This document shows, piece after piece, positions 32,181 through 41,311 of a stretch of DNA of 64,000 nucleotides. The stretch comes from Ruminococcus sp. (GTDB lineage: Bacteria; Bacillota; Clostridia; Oscillospirales; Ruminococcaceae). The stretch lies in NCBI GenBank assembly GCA_017462565.1, contig JAFTQW010000014.1, positions 1 through 64,000 of the forward strand, written 5' to 3'. Both the position numbers and the translations under genes were made by a program. The notes below the pieces were generated by a model. The model made no database searches, was not told the origin of the DNA, and worked only from the letters and a program-made list of their open reading frames with translations. Position 1 is the stretch's first letter, and every line of letters starts with the position of its first letter.

Positions 32181-33602
32181 ATGAGAAAATTTGATACAAA
32201 AATACAGCATCTGAAATATAAGGTGCTGCGTGAAGTAGCAAGACAGGCTTGGAACGATACCTTGCTTGAAAACGTTATGGATATTCCTAAAATGATAGTT
32301 CCCGGAAAAGTTCCTACTATGCGCTGCTGCGTGTATAAAGAACGAGCAATTCTTGCCGAACGTGTAAAAATGGCAATGGGAGGAGACAAAGAAAATACAA
32401 ATGTTATCGAGGTCATCGATATTGCCTGCGACGAATGTCCGGCAGCCGGATATGACGTAACCGATTCCTGCCGTGGATGCCTTGCACACCGCTGCGAAGA
32501 TGTCTGCAAAAGGGGAGCGATCTCGTTTGACCACAATCATGTGGCGCATATTGATAAATCCAAATGCGTTGAATGCGGACAGTGTGCAAAGGTGTGTCCG
32601 TATTCAGCGATCATCAACCGCAAGCGTCCGTGCCAGATAGCCTGCAAAGTAAAAGCGATCAAGATCAACGATGAAAATGCGGCTTCAATTGATAATGACA
32701 AATGTACAAACTGCGGGGCCTGCGTTTATCAGTGTCCGTTCGGAGCGATTACCGATAAATCTTATATTCTTAACGTTATAGATCTGATAAAGAAAAACGA
32801 AGAAGGAAAAAAATATAAGATATACGCTATCGTAGCGCCGTCAATTTCAAGTCAGTTTAATTACGCAAAGCTTGGACAGGTTATATCCGGACTTAAAAAA
32901 CTGGGCTTCCATACGGTTGTAGAAGCGGCTCTCGGAGCAGATATGGTTGCAATGGAAGAATCGAAAGAGCTTGCCGAAAAAGGATTTCTTACAAGCTCCT
33001 GCTGTCCGGCATTTGTCAAGTACATAAAGTCTGCATTTCCGGATATGCTGCAATATGTTTCGCATAATCTTTCACCTATGGCGACCATTGCAAAATACAT
33101 CAAGGAAACGACTGAAAATGCAAAAACAGTTTTTATCGGTCCGTGTACTGCAAAAAAGGCCGAAGCTCAGCTTGACACAGTAAAGCCGTATATTGACGCT
33201 GTACTCACTTTTGAAGAGTTACAGGCGCTTTTCGACAGCCGTGATATCGATATAACTTCACTTCCGGAGGATGTTCTTGATAACGCCTCGTATTACGGAA
33301 GAATCTTCGCACGTTCCGGCGGACTCTCAGACGCTGCCGCTCAGGGACTTAAAGAACAGAATATTGACTTCGAGCTTAAAGCGGTTCCATGTAACGGCAT
33401 AGAGGAATGCCGTACTGCTTTAATGAAAAAGAGCAAGAATGTGCTTGACGGCAATTTTATTGAGGGAATGGCTTGTGTTGGAGGCTGTATAGGCGGAGCA
33501 GGCTGCCTTACTCATGGAATGAAGGATAAAGCGGAGATAGATAAATACGGTAAAGAAGCTTTTGAAAAAACTATTACCGACGCTGTTTCTGTCCTGAAAT
33601 GA
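32181..33602 (+). CDS. [FeFe]-hydrogenase, group B type (HydA2-like)
   Basis: 473 residues. Cys-rich N-terminal parts (ACDECPAAG, CRGCLAHRCEDVC) and two ferredoxin-like 4Fe-4S motifs (KCVECGQCAKVCP; KCTNCGACVYQCP) precede the catalytic domain. The H-cluster motifs are FLTSSCCPAF (269-278), FIGPCTAKKAEA (318-329) and EGMACVGGCIGGAGC (418-432). Both proximal cysteines are kept, so it should be an active proton reductase using ferredoxin and not bifurcating. In R. albus such an enzyme is encoded with HydS. AGGAGGA precedes the ATG and a terminator follows. Confidence 0.9.
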   Translation: MRKFDTKIQHLKYKVLREVARQAWNDTLLENVMDIPKMIVPGKVPTMRCCVYKERAILAERVKMAMGGDKENTNVIEVIDIACDECPAAGYDVTDSCRGCLAHRCEDVCKRGAISFDHNHVAHIDKSKCVECGQCAKVCPYSAIINRKRPCQIACKVKAIKINDENAASIDNDKCTNCGACVYQCPFGAITDKSYILNVIDLIKKNEEGKKYKIYAIVAPSISSQFNYAKLGQVISGLKKLGFHTVVEAALGADMVAMEESKELAEKGFLTSSCCPAFVKYIKSAFPDMLQYVSHNLSPMATIAKYIKETTENAKTVFIGPCTAKKAEAQLDTVKPYIDAVLTFEELQALFDSRDIDITSLPEDVLDNASYYGRIFARSGGLSDAAAQGLKEQNIDFELKAVPCNGIEECRTALMKKSKNVLDGNFIEGMACVGGCIGGAGCLTHGMKDKAEIDKYGKEAFEKTITDAVSVLK

Positions 33603-33721
33603 TTAATTTTGACTAATGGCATAACGGCTACGGTTGCTTTTATTGATTTAAAGATGACTATTTCTCCATTAATTTCTTTGTTAAAGATGTATTTAGTCTA
33701 TGAAATTTACTCTAATAATAA

Positions 33722-33749
33722 AAAATACCCCTTAATGGGGTATTTTTTA
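33722..33749 (+). terminator. Terminator of the hydrogenase operon
   Basis: AAAATACCCC-ttaat-GGGGTATTTT with further Ts, perfect 10-bp stem, about 120 bp after the hydA stop. Confidence 0.85.
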
Positions 33750-33765
33750 TTATTAATAGTGGGTT

Positions 33766-33832
33766 TCCAAAGGGTGGATTCACCCTTTGGCAGAGGGTTT
33801 AAGGGAGACAGCGTCTCCCTTATAAATCCATA
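33766..33832. repeat. Fragment of a palindrome-rich repeat family
   Basis: GGGTTTCCAAAGGG...CCCTTTGGCAGAGGG and TTAAGGGAGACAGCGTCTCCCTTA, read on the minus strand, reproduce the order of segments in the long elements at 47980-48485 and 55356-55777 (AAGGGGACG.CGTCCCC, then CCTGCCAAAGGG, then CCCTTTGGAAACCC). It is probably a shortened, inverted member. Confidence 0.5.
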
Positions 33833-33856
33833 AAGTCAACTATAGCCGCTATGCTA

Positions 33857-34351
33857 TTAGTTAAAATTACTCGATTTTCTGACAAGAAGCTGAGCGCATA
33901 TACCGGTAAAAGCTCCGGCAATGCATCCTGAAACGAGCAGAAAAGGAAGATAGGATAAAACTGCCGTTGTTTTCATCACAACAATAGCGGCGGCAGTTTG
34001 TCCGATATTATGAAGAACAGCGCCGAGGATACTGCAAATCCAGATATTTTTTTCATCTATTATACGGCGGAGAATAATCATGCCGCTAAGACAGAGAAAT
34101 GCACCGCTGAGGCTGTAAATAATTGCGCTGATATTTCCGCCGAAAACAGAACCAAGCAGAATTCTTGCAAGAACAATAAGCGAAGTTTCCTTTGCCGAGT
34201 AGTGATAAATTGAATATACAGTAACGATATTGGCGAGTCCGAGTTTTACTCCCGGAATCGGAACAAGATCGGGAATTCGCATTTCTACGACAAAAATGAT
34301 AAGTGCAATGGCTGTAAGAAGCGCAAGCCGGGCAAGTTTTTTTACGTTCAT
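33857..34351 (-). CDS. Gx transporter / heptaprenyl diphosphate synthase component I family
   Basis: 164 residues, five to six membrane helices. The family signature MRIPDLVPIPGVKLGLANIV lies near residue 24. It was first named heptaprenyl diphosphate synthase component I but is often called Gx transporter family. It recurrently follows NusG-II and ApbE-type genes, as here, in flavin-linked electron transfer loci of Firmicutes. The transported or modified substrate is not known. It is last in the operon, one base after NusG-II. Confidence 0.82.
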   Translation of the reverse strand: MNVKKLARLALLTAIALIIFVVEMRIPDLVPIPGVKLGLANIVTVYSIYHYSAKETSLIVLARILLGSVFGGNISAIIYSLSGAFLCLSGMIILRRIIDEKNIWICSILGAVLHNIGQTAAAIVVMKTTAVLSYLPFLLVSGCIAGAFTGICAQLLVRKSSNFN

Positions 34352-34352
34352 T

Positions 34353-34718
34353 TCACTTCACCTCTGCGTCGATATCGTCATCTTCTGTAAATTCTATTAT
34401 AAGTTTATTTGGCAGACAGACAATCGGTGCGGCGCCGGATTTAAGTTCCCCCATTTTAACGCAGGTCTGGTCAGGGCAGTCGGCTTCTTTTACATAGATC
34501 CTGTGATTCTTTATTTCGATAATATTTTTGCTGCCCTGATATTCAACCTCGATGGTTCTGTCAGCGGAATGATCGAGATCAATAGTATACAGCGTTTTTC
34601 CGTTCTGCACAATGCGGACGGTCTGACCGTGAGGTCTGAATATTACCCATAGACTTCCGGCAATTCCTATTAAAAATATGACTATGCAGACCGTTATCCA
34701 TAATTTTTTTGACTTCAT
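34353..34718 (-). CDS. NusG domain II-containing protein
   Basis: 121 residues: one N-terminal membrane helix (LWITVCIVIFLIGIAGSLWV), then an extracytoplasmic NusG-II beta domain (VRIVQNGKTLYTIDLD, NHRIYVKEADCPDQTCVKMG, PIVCLPNKLIIEF). The two cysteines in DCPDQTC are typical. The domain is not the transcription factor NusG. It overlaps the ApbE stop by four bases (ATGA), showing coupling, and shares its genomic neighbourhood with flavinylation genes. Confidence 0.85.
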   Translation of the reverse strand: MKSKKLWITVCIVIFLIGIAGSLWVIFRPHGQTVRIVQNGKTLYTIDLDHSADRTIEVEYQGSKNIIEIKNHRIYVKEADCPDQTCVKMGELKSGAAPIVCLPNKLIIEFTEDDDIDAEVK

Positions 34719-35743
34719 CGGTATATCACTTCCACTGTCAGATTTGCATACATTTCACTCAAAGAAAACTTATCTTCAAGTCCCTCAGTTATGTAAATTC
34801 CGCCGTTTTCGGTTACAAGAACCATTTCAAAATCATCATGCTGCCGCCATAAATTTTCAGCCTTATCAAGTCCCATAACGAATATGGAAGTTGAAAGAGC
34901 GTCACATAGTCTGCCCTCTTTGCCGATGATAGTTGCAGAAACAAGACCGCTTTGCGCCGGTTTTCCGGTTTTCGGATCAAGAATATGCCAGTATGTTTCA
35001 CCGTCGTCTCCGACAAAATAACGCTCGTATCCGCCGGAGGTAATAACGGCACAATCTGAAACCACAAGAACTGCAAATGTTCCCTCGTCAAACGGACTTC
35101 TTAGTCCGAGCTTCCAGTCCGAACCGTCCGATTTTTTTCCGATAGTCTGGATGTTCCCTCCCAGATCAAGAAGTGCGGAACTGATGCCGTTTTCTTTCAG
35201 TGTTTCAGCCAGAAGATCGCCGGTATATCCTTTGCCGACCGCTCCTAAATCTATCTGCATATTTTCCGGTACTGTCACAGCTTGTCCGTCGAGCTGTATT
35301 TTTTGATATCCGGTATTTTCAAGGAGTTCAGCGATATTTTCGTCCGATGGAACTTTGTAATCTCCGGTAGTAAATCCCCATTCAGTCAGAACCGGATACA
35401 TGGTGCAGTCGAGAGCGCCGTTGGTCATTGCTGAAATATCAAGTGAAAAACCGAGCAGTTCTGCTGTTTCCAAACTCACGGAAACACTATTTCCGCCGCT
35501 GTGATTAATTGCGTAAATCTCGCTGTTTTCGTCAGTTACAGACCATAACCGCTCAAGCTCTGCAACTTTTTCCTCTGCTTTATCCAGTGCAGCTTCGGTA
35601 TTTTCTCCGTACACCGTAACTGTCATATAAGTGTCCATTGCAAAAAAAGATCTGCTGTCTTGTTTATTTTCAACTGTTTTTTTTCCGCAGGCGGTTAATA
35701 ATACAGTGCTTGCAATAAATCCGGTTATAATCCTTTTTCTCAT
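34715..35743 (-). CDS. apbE: FAD:protein FMN transferase, lipoprotein
   Basis: 342 residues from the ATG complement 35741-35743; the GTG nine bases upstream belongs to the GAGGTG ribosome site. A lipoprotein signal ends in LLTACGKK. The ApbE domain has FFAMDTYMTVTVYG, the FAD-binding IDLGAVGKGYTGDLL and LLDLGGNIQTIG, and HILDPKTGKPAQSG. A metal-binding Asp/Thr pair is expected in CDALSTSIFVMG. It attaches FMN to Thr/Ser of exported flavoproteins such as Rnf or extracellular reductases. No substrate gene is nearby. Confidence 0.92.
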   Translation of the reverse strand: MRKRIITGFIASTVLLTACGKKTVENKQDSRSFFAMDTYMTVTVYGENTEAALDKAEEKVAELERLWSVTDENSEIYAINHSGGNSVSVSLETAELLGFSLDISAMTNGALDCTMYPVLTEWGFTTGDYKVPSDENIAELLENTGYQKIQLDGQAVTVPENMQIDLGAVGKGYTGDLLAETLKENGISSALLDLGGNIQTIGKKSDGSDWKLGLRSPFDEGTFAVLVVSDCAVITSGGYERYFVGDDGETYWHILDPKTGKPAQSGLVSATIIGKEGRLCDALSTSIFVMGLDKAENLWRQHDDFEMVLVTENGGIYITEGLEDKFSLSEMYANLTVEVIYR

Positions 35744-35769
35744 TAATTTCACCTCGTAATTCTAAAAAG

Positions 35770-36819
35770 TTACTTTATTCCTATGAGTTTTCTCAGAAGC
35801 GGTATTGATTTTATAATATGATATGCTAATATCGTAATAACAAGGCTTCCGAAGCAGATCATAAAAACCTGTACTGATAAAAAAGTTTTTATTTTTAAAA
35901 CATAATATGCCAATGTTACCAGAATTGGCTGATGCAATATATATATCGGATAAGAAGCGTGATTAAGATAATCAGTAAAGATGGTCTTTTTATTTAAATA
36001 TTTTTTTCCAGAGCCAATTACGGCAAGAACAGTCATCCAGCCTGAAAAATTTACCCATAAATCTCCGTAGTAAGAAAAATTATAATACAGAACAGCAGAG
36101 ACTGCAATTAAAATTATAGAAAATATTGTAAGTATTCCGGAGTTTTTTTCAAGTTTACCAATTAAAGCATCACTGCTGAAGAAATAATATCCTATTAAAA
36201 ACAGCGTCAGATATTTGCCTAAGCTATATCCGCCGAAATTTCCGATATGATACATAATATATATCGGCAGAAACAGCAGCATAGCTCCGTACAAAGGGAA
36301 TTTCTCTGCCTTTTCACTCACTCTTTCATATGGGATAAAGCGGAAAAAAATTAAAGATACAGCAGAAATAACGAATAAAAATAAAATAAACCATAAATGC
36401 GCCGGAGTGAAAGCTCCGTCATAACCGCTTAAATCCGTGAGATGAGTGAAGAAATATTTAATATTTTCAAAATAAGATCCGTTATATCCGAACGAAAATT
36501 TTCTTGCAAAAAAAGTCTGTAACGGAGCTGAAAGAATAGTTCCAAAAATAAATGGAATTAATAGTTTATCGGCACGCTGACGAATGAATTCCTTGCCTGA
36601 ACGTTTTTCCAATGAATGTTTCGCACTGATTCCTGCAAGAACAAAAAGCAGCGGCATAAACCAAGGATTTATCATTGTGATAAATGTACTCAACAGCAGA
36701 TTTTCTTCCGCATAAATATAAAATCCGGAGCCGAAATTATTCCATATCATAAATGTGTGAACCGGAAATAAAAGTATAATTGTATAATTCCGCAAATTGT
36801 CAATGTAATGCTTTCTCAT
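35770..36819 (-). CDS. Acyltransferase 3-family membrane protein
   Basis: 349 residues, about ten membrane segments. The family start YIDNLRNYTIILLFPVHTF has the Arg and catalytic-type His. FMPLLFVLAGISAKHSLEKR follows, and HASYPIYILHQPILVTLAYY contains the conserved Tyr-His pair near the end. Such proteins move acyl groups across the membrane onto polysaccharides, peptidoglycan or glycolipids. It is first in a run of four minus-strand genes, 26 bp before apbE, though a shared function is not evident. Confidence 0.85.
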   Translation of the reverse strand: MRKHYIDNLRNYTIILLFPVHTFMIWNNFGSGFYIYAEENLLLSTFITMINPWFMPLLFVLAGISAKHSLEKRSGKEFIRQRADKLLIPFIFGTILSAPLQTFFARKFSFGYNGSYFENIKYFFTHLTDLSGYDGAFTPAHLWFILFLFVISAVSLIFFRFIPYERVSEKAEKFPLYGAMLLFLPIYIMYHIGNFGGYSLGKYLTLFLIGYYFFSSDALIGKLEKNSGILTIFSIILIAVSAVLYYNFSYYGDLWVNFSGWMTVLAVIGSGKKYLNKKTIFTDYLNHASYPIYILHQPILVTLAYYVLKIKTFLSVQVFMICFGSLVITILAYHIIKSIPLLRKLIGIK

Positions 36820-36894
36820 ATGTTATTGCTCCTATTTCTTAGAACTAAGGAAAGAGGGACTGATATTTTTATTAGTTAGTGCATACTATCATTT

Positions 36895-36923
36895 ATTATA
36901 TCACTCGATCAGATTTCTGTCAA
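36895..36923 (-). promoter_or_regulatory. Promoter of the acyltransferase/apbE operon
   Basis: On the minus strand: TTGACA, 17-bp spacer, TATAAT; about 80 bp upstream of the ATG. Confidence 0.8.
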
Positions 36924-36980
36924 CAGCATATTGCAACAATATTCTCTTGTAATATTATGCACATTTTTGCGATAAAAAGG

Positions 36981-37009
36981 TTGATTTTTTTGTTGGAAAG
37001 TGATATAAT
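36981..37009 (+). promoter_or_regulatory. Promoter of the c-di-GMP gene pair
   Basis: TTGATT (36981-36986), 17-bp spacer, TATAAT (37004-37009), 64 bp before the ATG; divergent from the acyltransferase promoter. Confidence 0.75.
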
Positions 37010-37072
37010 ATTAAAATAGGATATTCAGGGCAGCAATTTAAATCCGAATCTTTTTGACAGGAGGTTTTTTTA

Positions 37073-39514
37073 ATGAATGTACCACAAAGTAAGTATAACA
37101 GCGTTATGATCGTATATAAATGTGAATTGCATCTGTTCTATAATCTGGATTCTGCAAAAGAATTATTGTCCGTTAAAGGAGACGCCTGTTCGGTAGACCA
37201 GCTGCTGAGCAATGATTTTCTTGATCGGAAAGATGCCGAAACATTTCGCCGTAAGCTTGCTGAAGCTTCTGTTTCATGCGAGCCGTATGTGTCTTATATG
37301 AAAAGCCTTGTAAAATCTGCCGATGGGAAGAACGTATTCTGCCAGATAGGATTTGTATGTTCGGAACCGAAAAAGAGCGTTGCTGTAATTTTTACATTTA
37401 TGAGCGCTTTCAATGAATCGGCTTTTCAGAAGCTTGATCAGCTTACAGGAATATACACTCGTGCGGCATTTGTAAAAGAAGCGGACTGCTGGCTTGAAAA
37501 GCTCTCTGAAGAAGATCTTATGAAAACTGTAATGATCTATTTTGATGTTCAGCGGTTTAAAATAATAAACGAAATGTTTGGTATGGAAGAGGGCGACAGA
37601 CTTCTTATACATATTGCCGACGCTATTTCAAAAGTTGTTGAAAATAATGGAATGGCCTGCCGTATCGGTTCAGACCGCTTCTGTCTTATAACTAAAACTA
37701 TAATAAAAGATATTCCGGATTTTATTGAGAAAATATTTGAAAATATATCGTCATATCCTCTTTCGTTTGAAATAGCCTGCAATGCGGGAATATATCTTTT
37801 CAATGGAAATCTCCGTTCGGCGGATTCCGCTATAGGACGTGCCATAATGGCACAGTCGCCGATAAAGGGAAGTTATACTCAAAGATATAATTATTACACC
37901 GAAACTCTTAGAAGCAATCTCCTTACAGAACAGGAAATAACCGGACTTATGCGTGCTGCGCTTGAAGAGGAACAGTTTGTTATCTGCTATCAGCCGCAGT
38001 ATAATCATTCTACAGGAATGCTTGTCGGAGCAGAGGCGCTTGTCCGCTGGAATCATCCGGAAAAAGGACTCATTTCGCCCGGAGTTTTTATTCCTGTTTT
38101 TGAAAAGAACGGATTTATAACCACTCTTGATCTTTATGTTTTTGATAAGGTTTGCCGGTATATAAGAAAATGTATGAATGAAGACAGCCATATTGTTCCG
38201 ATCTCAGTAAATCTTACAAGATACGATATTTTTTCTCCGGATTTTATCAATAAGCTTGAACAGTCACGCATGAAATATAATGTTCCCTCAAAGTATATTC
38301 GTATAGAAATAACCGAATCTGCTGCACTCGGCAACAGCCAGTTTATCAACGAAGCCGTAAGAAAGCTTCATAACTATAGCTATATTGTTGAGATGGACGA
38401 TTTCGGAAGCGGCTATTCCTCGCTTAATATTCTTAAAGATATTGATTTCGATATTATAAAGCTCGATATGCGTTTTCTTCAGAATGAAAACGATAAAAAC
38501 AATCGAGGCGGAACGATTTTAAGCTCTGTTGTAAGAATGGTAAACTGGCTTGGTCTGCCCGTTATTGCGGAGGGTGTTGAGATAGTTGAACAGGCTGATT
38601 TTCTCAGAAGCATCGGCTGTAATTATATTCAGGGCTATCTTTATTCACGTCCGCTGCCGGAGAATGAGTATCATAAGCTTTTATGCAGCAGCGGAAGCGT
38701 TGGAATAACCGCTCCGCAAATGCGTCTGCTCGATACGATGAATGCGGCCAATTTCTGGTCGAGCGATTCAATGGAAACGCTTATTTTCAGCAATTTTGTC
38801 GGAGGCGCAGCAATTTTTGATTATCATGACGGAAAAACTGAGCTTTTAAGAGTAAATAAAAAATATCTTCAGGAAATTTGCATGAACTTTTCCGAAAACG
38901 AAATCATTAATACCGATATCATGGATTGGTTCGATGAAGAGGGCAAAAAGACCTACCGCAGTATGCTCGAGCTTGCAATTGAAACCGAGGATGAACAAGA
39001 AGCTGAAACATGGCGTCATCTGACTTCCTCAACCTGCGGCAAGGAGGATATCTGTATAAGAAGCACGGTTCGTATGATAGGAAAAAGCAAGAACAGCTGT
39101 CTTTTTTATGCTATGATACGTAATATTACAGCCGAAAAGAATTATTATTCCGGAATTCTTGACACCGAAAAGCGTTTTAAGATAGCAAGCGAACAGGTTG
39201 ATATGTATTTCTGGGAATATACTGTTGCAACTAAAGAAATGCGGCCGTGCTTCCGCTGTATGAAAAATTTGGGACTTCCGCCCCTTCTGAAAAATTACCC
39301 TGAAAGTGCGATCGAAATGGGAATTTTTCCGCCGGAGGTGGCAGATATGTACCGTGATTGGCATAAACAGATAGACGCAGGAGTCAAATCACTTGAGGCG
39401 ATCATTCCTTTAACTGCGGACAGAATACCTTTCCGTGTAAAATATACGACTGAATTTGATGAAACCGGACGTCCCATAAAAGCGTATGCTTCGGCAGCCT
39501 TGGTTGTGGACTGA
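37073..39514 (+). CDS. Degenerate GGDEF / intact EAL protein with sensory ends
   Basis: 813 residues, cytoplasmic. After an N-terminal PAS-like part (1-120) comes a GGDEF domain (about 122-285) whose signature reads GSDRF, so it should not make c-di-GMP. The EAL domain (about 300-545) keeps the catalytic set: GAEALVRWNHP, SVNLT, IEITES, EMDDFGSGYSS, IIKLDMRF and VIAEGVE. It is therefore a probable c-di-GMP phosphodiesterase. Two further PAS-like stretches fill 560-813. A diguanylate cyclase gene follows 15 bp on. GACAGGAGG precedes the ATG. Confidence 0.88.
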   Translation: MNVPQSKYNSVMIVYKCELHLFYNLDSAKELLSVKGDACSVDQLLSNDFLDRKDAETFRRKLAEASVSCEPYVSYMKSLVKSADGKNVFCQIGFVCSEPKKSVAVIFTFMSAFNESAFQKLDQLTGIYTRAAFVKEADCWLEKLSEEDLMKTVMIYFDVQRFKIINEMFGMEEGDRLLIHIADAISKVVENNGMACRIGSDRFCLITKTIIKDIPDFIEKIFENISSYPLSFEIACNAGIYLFNGNLRSADSAIGRAIMAQSPIKGSYTQRYNYYTETLRSNLLTEQEITGLMRAALEEEQFVICYQPQYNHSTGMLVGAEALVRWNHPEKGLISPGVFIPVFEKNGFITTLDLYVFDKVCRYIRKCMNEDSHIVPISVNLTRYDIFSPDFINKLEQSRMKYNVPSKYIRIEITESAALGNSQFINEAVRKLHNYSYIVEMDDFGSGYSSLNILKDIDFDIIKLDMRFLQNENDKNNRGGTILSSVVRMVNWLGLPVIAEGVEIVEQADFLRSIGCNYIQGYLYSRPLPENEYHKLLCSSGSVGITAPQMRLLDTMNAANFWSSDSMETLIFSNFVGGAAIFDYHDGKTELLRVNKKYLQEICMNFSENEIINTDIMDWFDEEGKKTYRSMLELAIETEDEQEAETWRHLTSSTCGKEDICIRSTVRMIGKSKNSCLFYAMIRNITAEKNYYSGILDTEKRFKIASEQVDMYFWEYTVATKEMRPCFRCMKNLGLPPLLKNYPESAIEMGIFPPEVADMYRDWHKQIDAGVKSLEAIIPLTADRIPFRVKYTTEFDETGRPIKAYASAALVVD

Positions 39515-39529
39515 ACAGGAGAATCATAA

Positions 39530-40813
39530 ATGAATGAAATAAATAATCAAAAATCAACAGCAAAAAAGAAGATCCTTTTTATCTGCGGAGATTTGCAGCA
39601 GATGAGTACAATTTGCGAATTGCTGAATGAAGATTATGATATGACGTGCACCGAAAATAAAGATAAGGGAAAAAGGCTTCTCAGCGAGCATTACAATGAT
39701 TTCAGCGCAGTTCTTATCGGAGCGGAAATTGCATCTGCGGATGATCACAGTTTTTTGAAAAGTATTCAGAGAAAAAGCAAATTCCGATTGCTTCCGATTC
39801 TTATTGTATCGTCGGGAGAATTTTTAGAAAAAGAGATAGATTGCCTTAAATATGACACAGCTGATTTTATTGCTCCGCCGTACTATAGGAAAATTATTGA
39901 AAACCGTATTGAAAATGCCATAAGATGCAGGGATTCAGCGTCTTTTTACGAAATGGAGAAGATGCTGAAGGAGCTTCCGCAGAATATTTATATTAAGGAT
40001 GAAGAGGGAAAGTATATTTTTGCAACTCATACATGGCATCATTATGAACACGGCAATGATCCCAATTGGACCATTCGTGGAAAAACTGATGTCGATATAC
40101 GTAAAGATAAAGAAAATGCAGTTCTTGCGATGAAAAAGGATATGGAAATACTCAGAACCGGTAGGGGAGAGGATTATGTAATACAAATTCCAAATGAAAT
40201 CGGAAGCGAGTATTACGAAGTAGTAAAGCGTCCGCTAAGAGATGATAACGGAAATATTGTAGGAATAATAGGAATACTTCATGATATTACCGAGCATGAG
40301 CTGCTGAAGCAAAGGCTTAAATCAGCCGCTTCTATAGACGGTCTTACCGGGCTTTACAATCGCAGCGAAATACAATCGTATATCGAAACGGAGCTTATCA
40401 GAGTCAGGGAATGCGGAAAAAATCTTTCGCTTATAATGCTCGATATCGACAATTTCAAACAGGTTAACGACAATTATGGCCATAAAGAGGGAGATGTTGT
40501 TATCACTGCTCTTGCAAAGCTTCTGAAAAGTAAGCAGACGGCATTTGAGAAGCGTTTTTCTGCCGGAAGATGGGGCGGAGAAGAGTTTATGCTGCTTCTG
40601 TATGATACCGGAATATTCGATGCAGCCCGTATTGCAGAGCAGATAAGACAAAGCTTTGCAAATACATTTTTTGGTAATGTTAAGCCGCAGACGGTAAGTC
40701 TTGGAGTAACTCAGGCGAGAATCGACGATACTCTTGATACGCTTTGCATCCGTGTGGATTCCGGTCTTTACAAAGCAAAAAAAAGCGGAAAAAATTGTGT
40801 TGTTGTAATATAG
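39530..40813 (+). CDS. Diguanylate cyclase with receiver-like and PAS domains
   Basis: 427 residues. The N-terminal 125 resemble a response-regulator receiver (KKILFICGDLQQMSTICELL, VLIGAEIASADDHSF), but the usual phospho-acceptor Asp position reads as a Gly-Ala segment, so it may be inactive. A PAS domain follows (about 145-255, PQNIYIKDEEGKYIFATH). The GGDEF domain (about 265-427) has DGLTGLYNR, LDIDNFKQVNDNYGHKEGD and the intact signature RWGGEEFMLLL. It should make c-di-GMP, opposing the EAL protein encoded just upstream in the same operon. Confidence 0.88.
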   Translation: MNEINNQKSTAKKKILFICGDLQQMSTICELLNEDYDMTCTENKDKGKRLLSEHYNDFSAVLIGAEIASADDHSFLKSIQRKSKFRLLPILIVSSGEFLEKEIDCLKYDTADFIAPPYYRKIIENRIENAIRCRDSASFYEMEKMLKELPQNIYIKDEEGKYIFATHTWHHYEHGNDPNWTIRGKTDVDIRKDKENAVLAMKKDMEILRTGRGEDYVIQIPNEIGSEYYEVVKRPLRDDNGNIVGIIGILHDITEHELLKQRLKSAASIDGLTGLYNRSEIQSYIETELIRVRECGKNLSLIMLDIDNFKQVNDNYGHKEGDVVITALAKLLKSKQTAFEKRFSAGRWGGEEFMLLLYDTGIFDAARIAEQIRQSFANTFFGNVKPQTVSLGVTQARIDDTLDTLCIRVDSGLYKAKKSGKNCVVVI

Positions 40814-40820
40814 AAAAATC

Positions 40821-40846
40821 GGGGAGCTTGAAAAAGCTCCCTTTAA
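40821..40846 (+). terminator. Terminator of the c-di-GMP operon
   Basis: GGGGAGCTT and AAGCTCCC pair around GAAA and are followed by TTT. Confidence 0.75.
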
Positions 40847-40853
40847 TATTTCC

Positions 40854-41021
40854 TTAGAGTCTGTGTCCATAGGGAAATTGTGCGGATTTTAGGGCATAAA
40901 TTTGCCGAGAACAAGGCGAAAAAGTGAAAGCATACTGACGTATGACGAACTTTTTCAACGCAGTAATCGACAAATTTTGCCGAAAAGACGTGTGATTTAT
41001 CCTATGAACATAGGCTCTTAA
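40854..41021. mobile_element. MITE-like element, family 1, copy B
   Basis: 168 bp with terminal inverted repeats: TTAGAGTCTGTGTCCATAGG at the left and CCTATGAACATAGGCTCTTAA at the right, about 16 of 20 positions complementary. Almost the same length as copy A (167 bp) and colinear with it. There is no ORF of note. Confidence 0.7.
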
Positions 41022-41075
41022 AAAGTTGGATTGTAATATATCAAATAAAAAAGTGCAAAAAAATTGAAAAAACAG

Positions 41076-41104
41076 TTGCAGTGAGCAGAAATATTTGATA
41101 TAAT
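41076..41104 (+). promoter_or_regulatory. Promoter of the cell-wall-binding protein gene
   Basis: TTGCAG (41076-41081), 17-bp spacer, TATAAT (41099-41104). It leaves a leader of about 200 bases before the start codon at 41312. Confidence 0.7.
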
Positions 41105-41311
41105 AGCTTTGTACACTGAATTATTTGCATGGTCAGTGTGCATGAAATTCAGGATGAATTTTTGTAAGAATCTACAAATTTTTTATTGCAATATGTCAAA
41201 CAGCAAGTAAAAACACACTTATTAAATGCAATACAGAAAAATACGGAGATTCCGCTGCCGGAAAAGTGCGGAAAGCTTCGGAATATGCTTCCGGATGCTT
41301 TGGAGAAAGGT

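Noticed and set aside
30174-32549. Antisense ORFs opposite the hydrogenase operon
   Set aside because: The four sense genes are complete with conserved cluster motifs and overlapping starts; the antisense frames have no support.
33609-33833. 74-codon ORF after hydA
   Set aside because: It runs through the operon terminator and a palindromic repeat fragment; there is no ribosome site and no domain.
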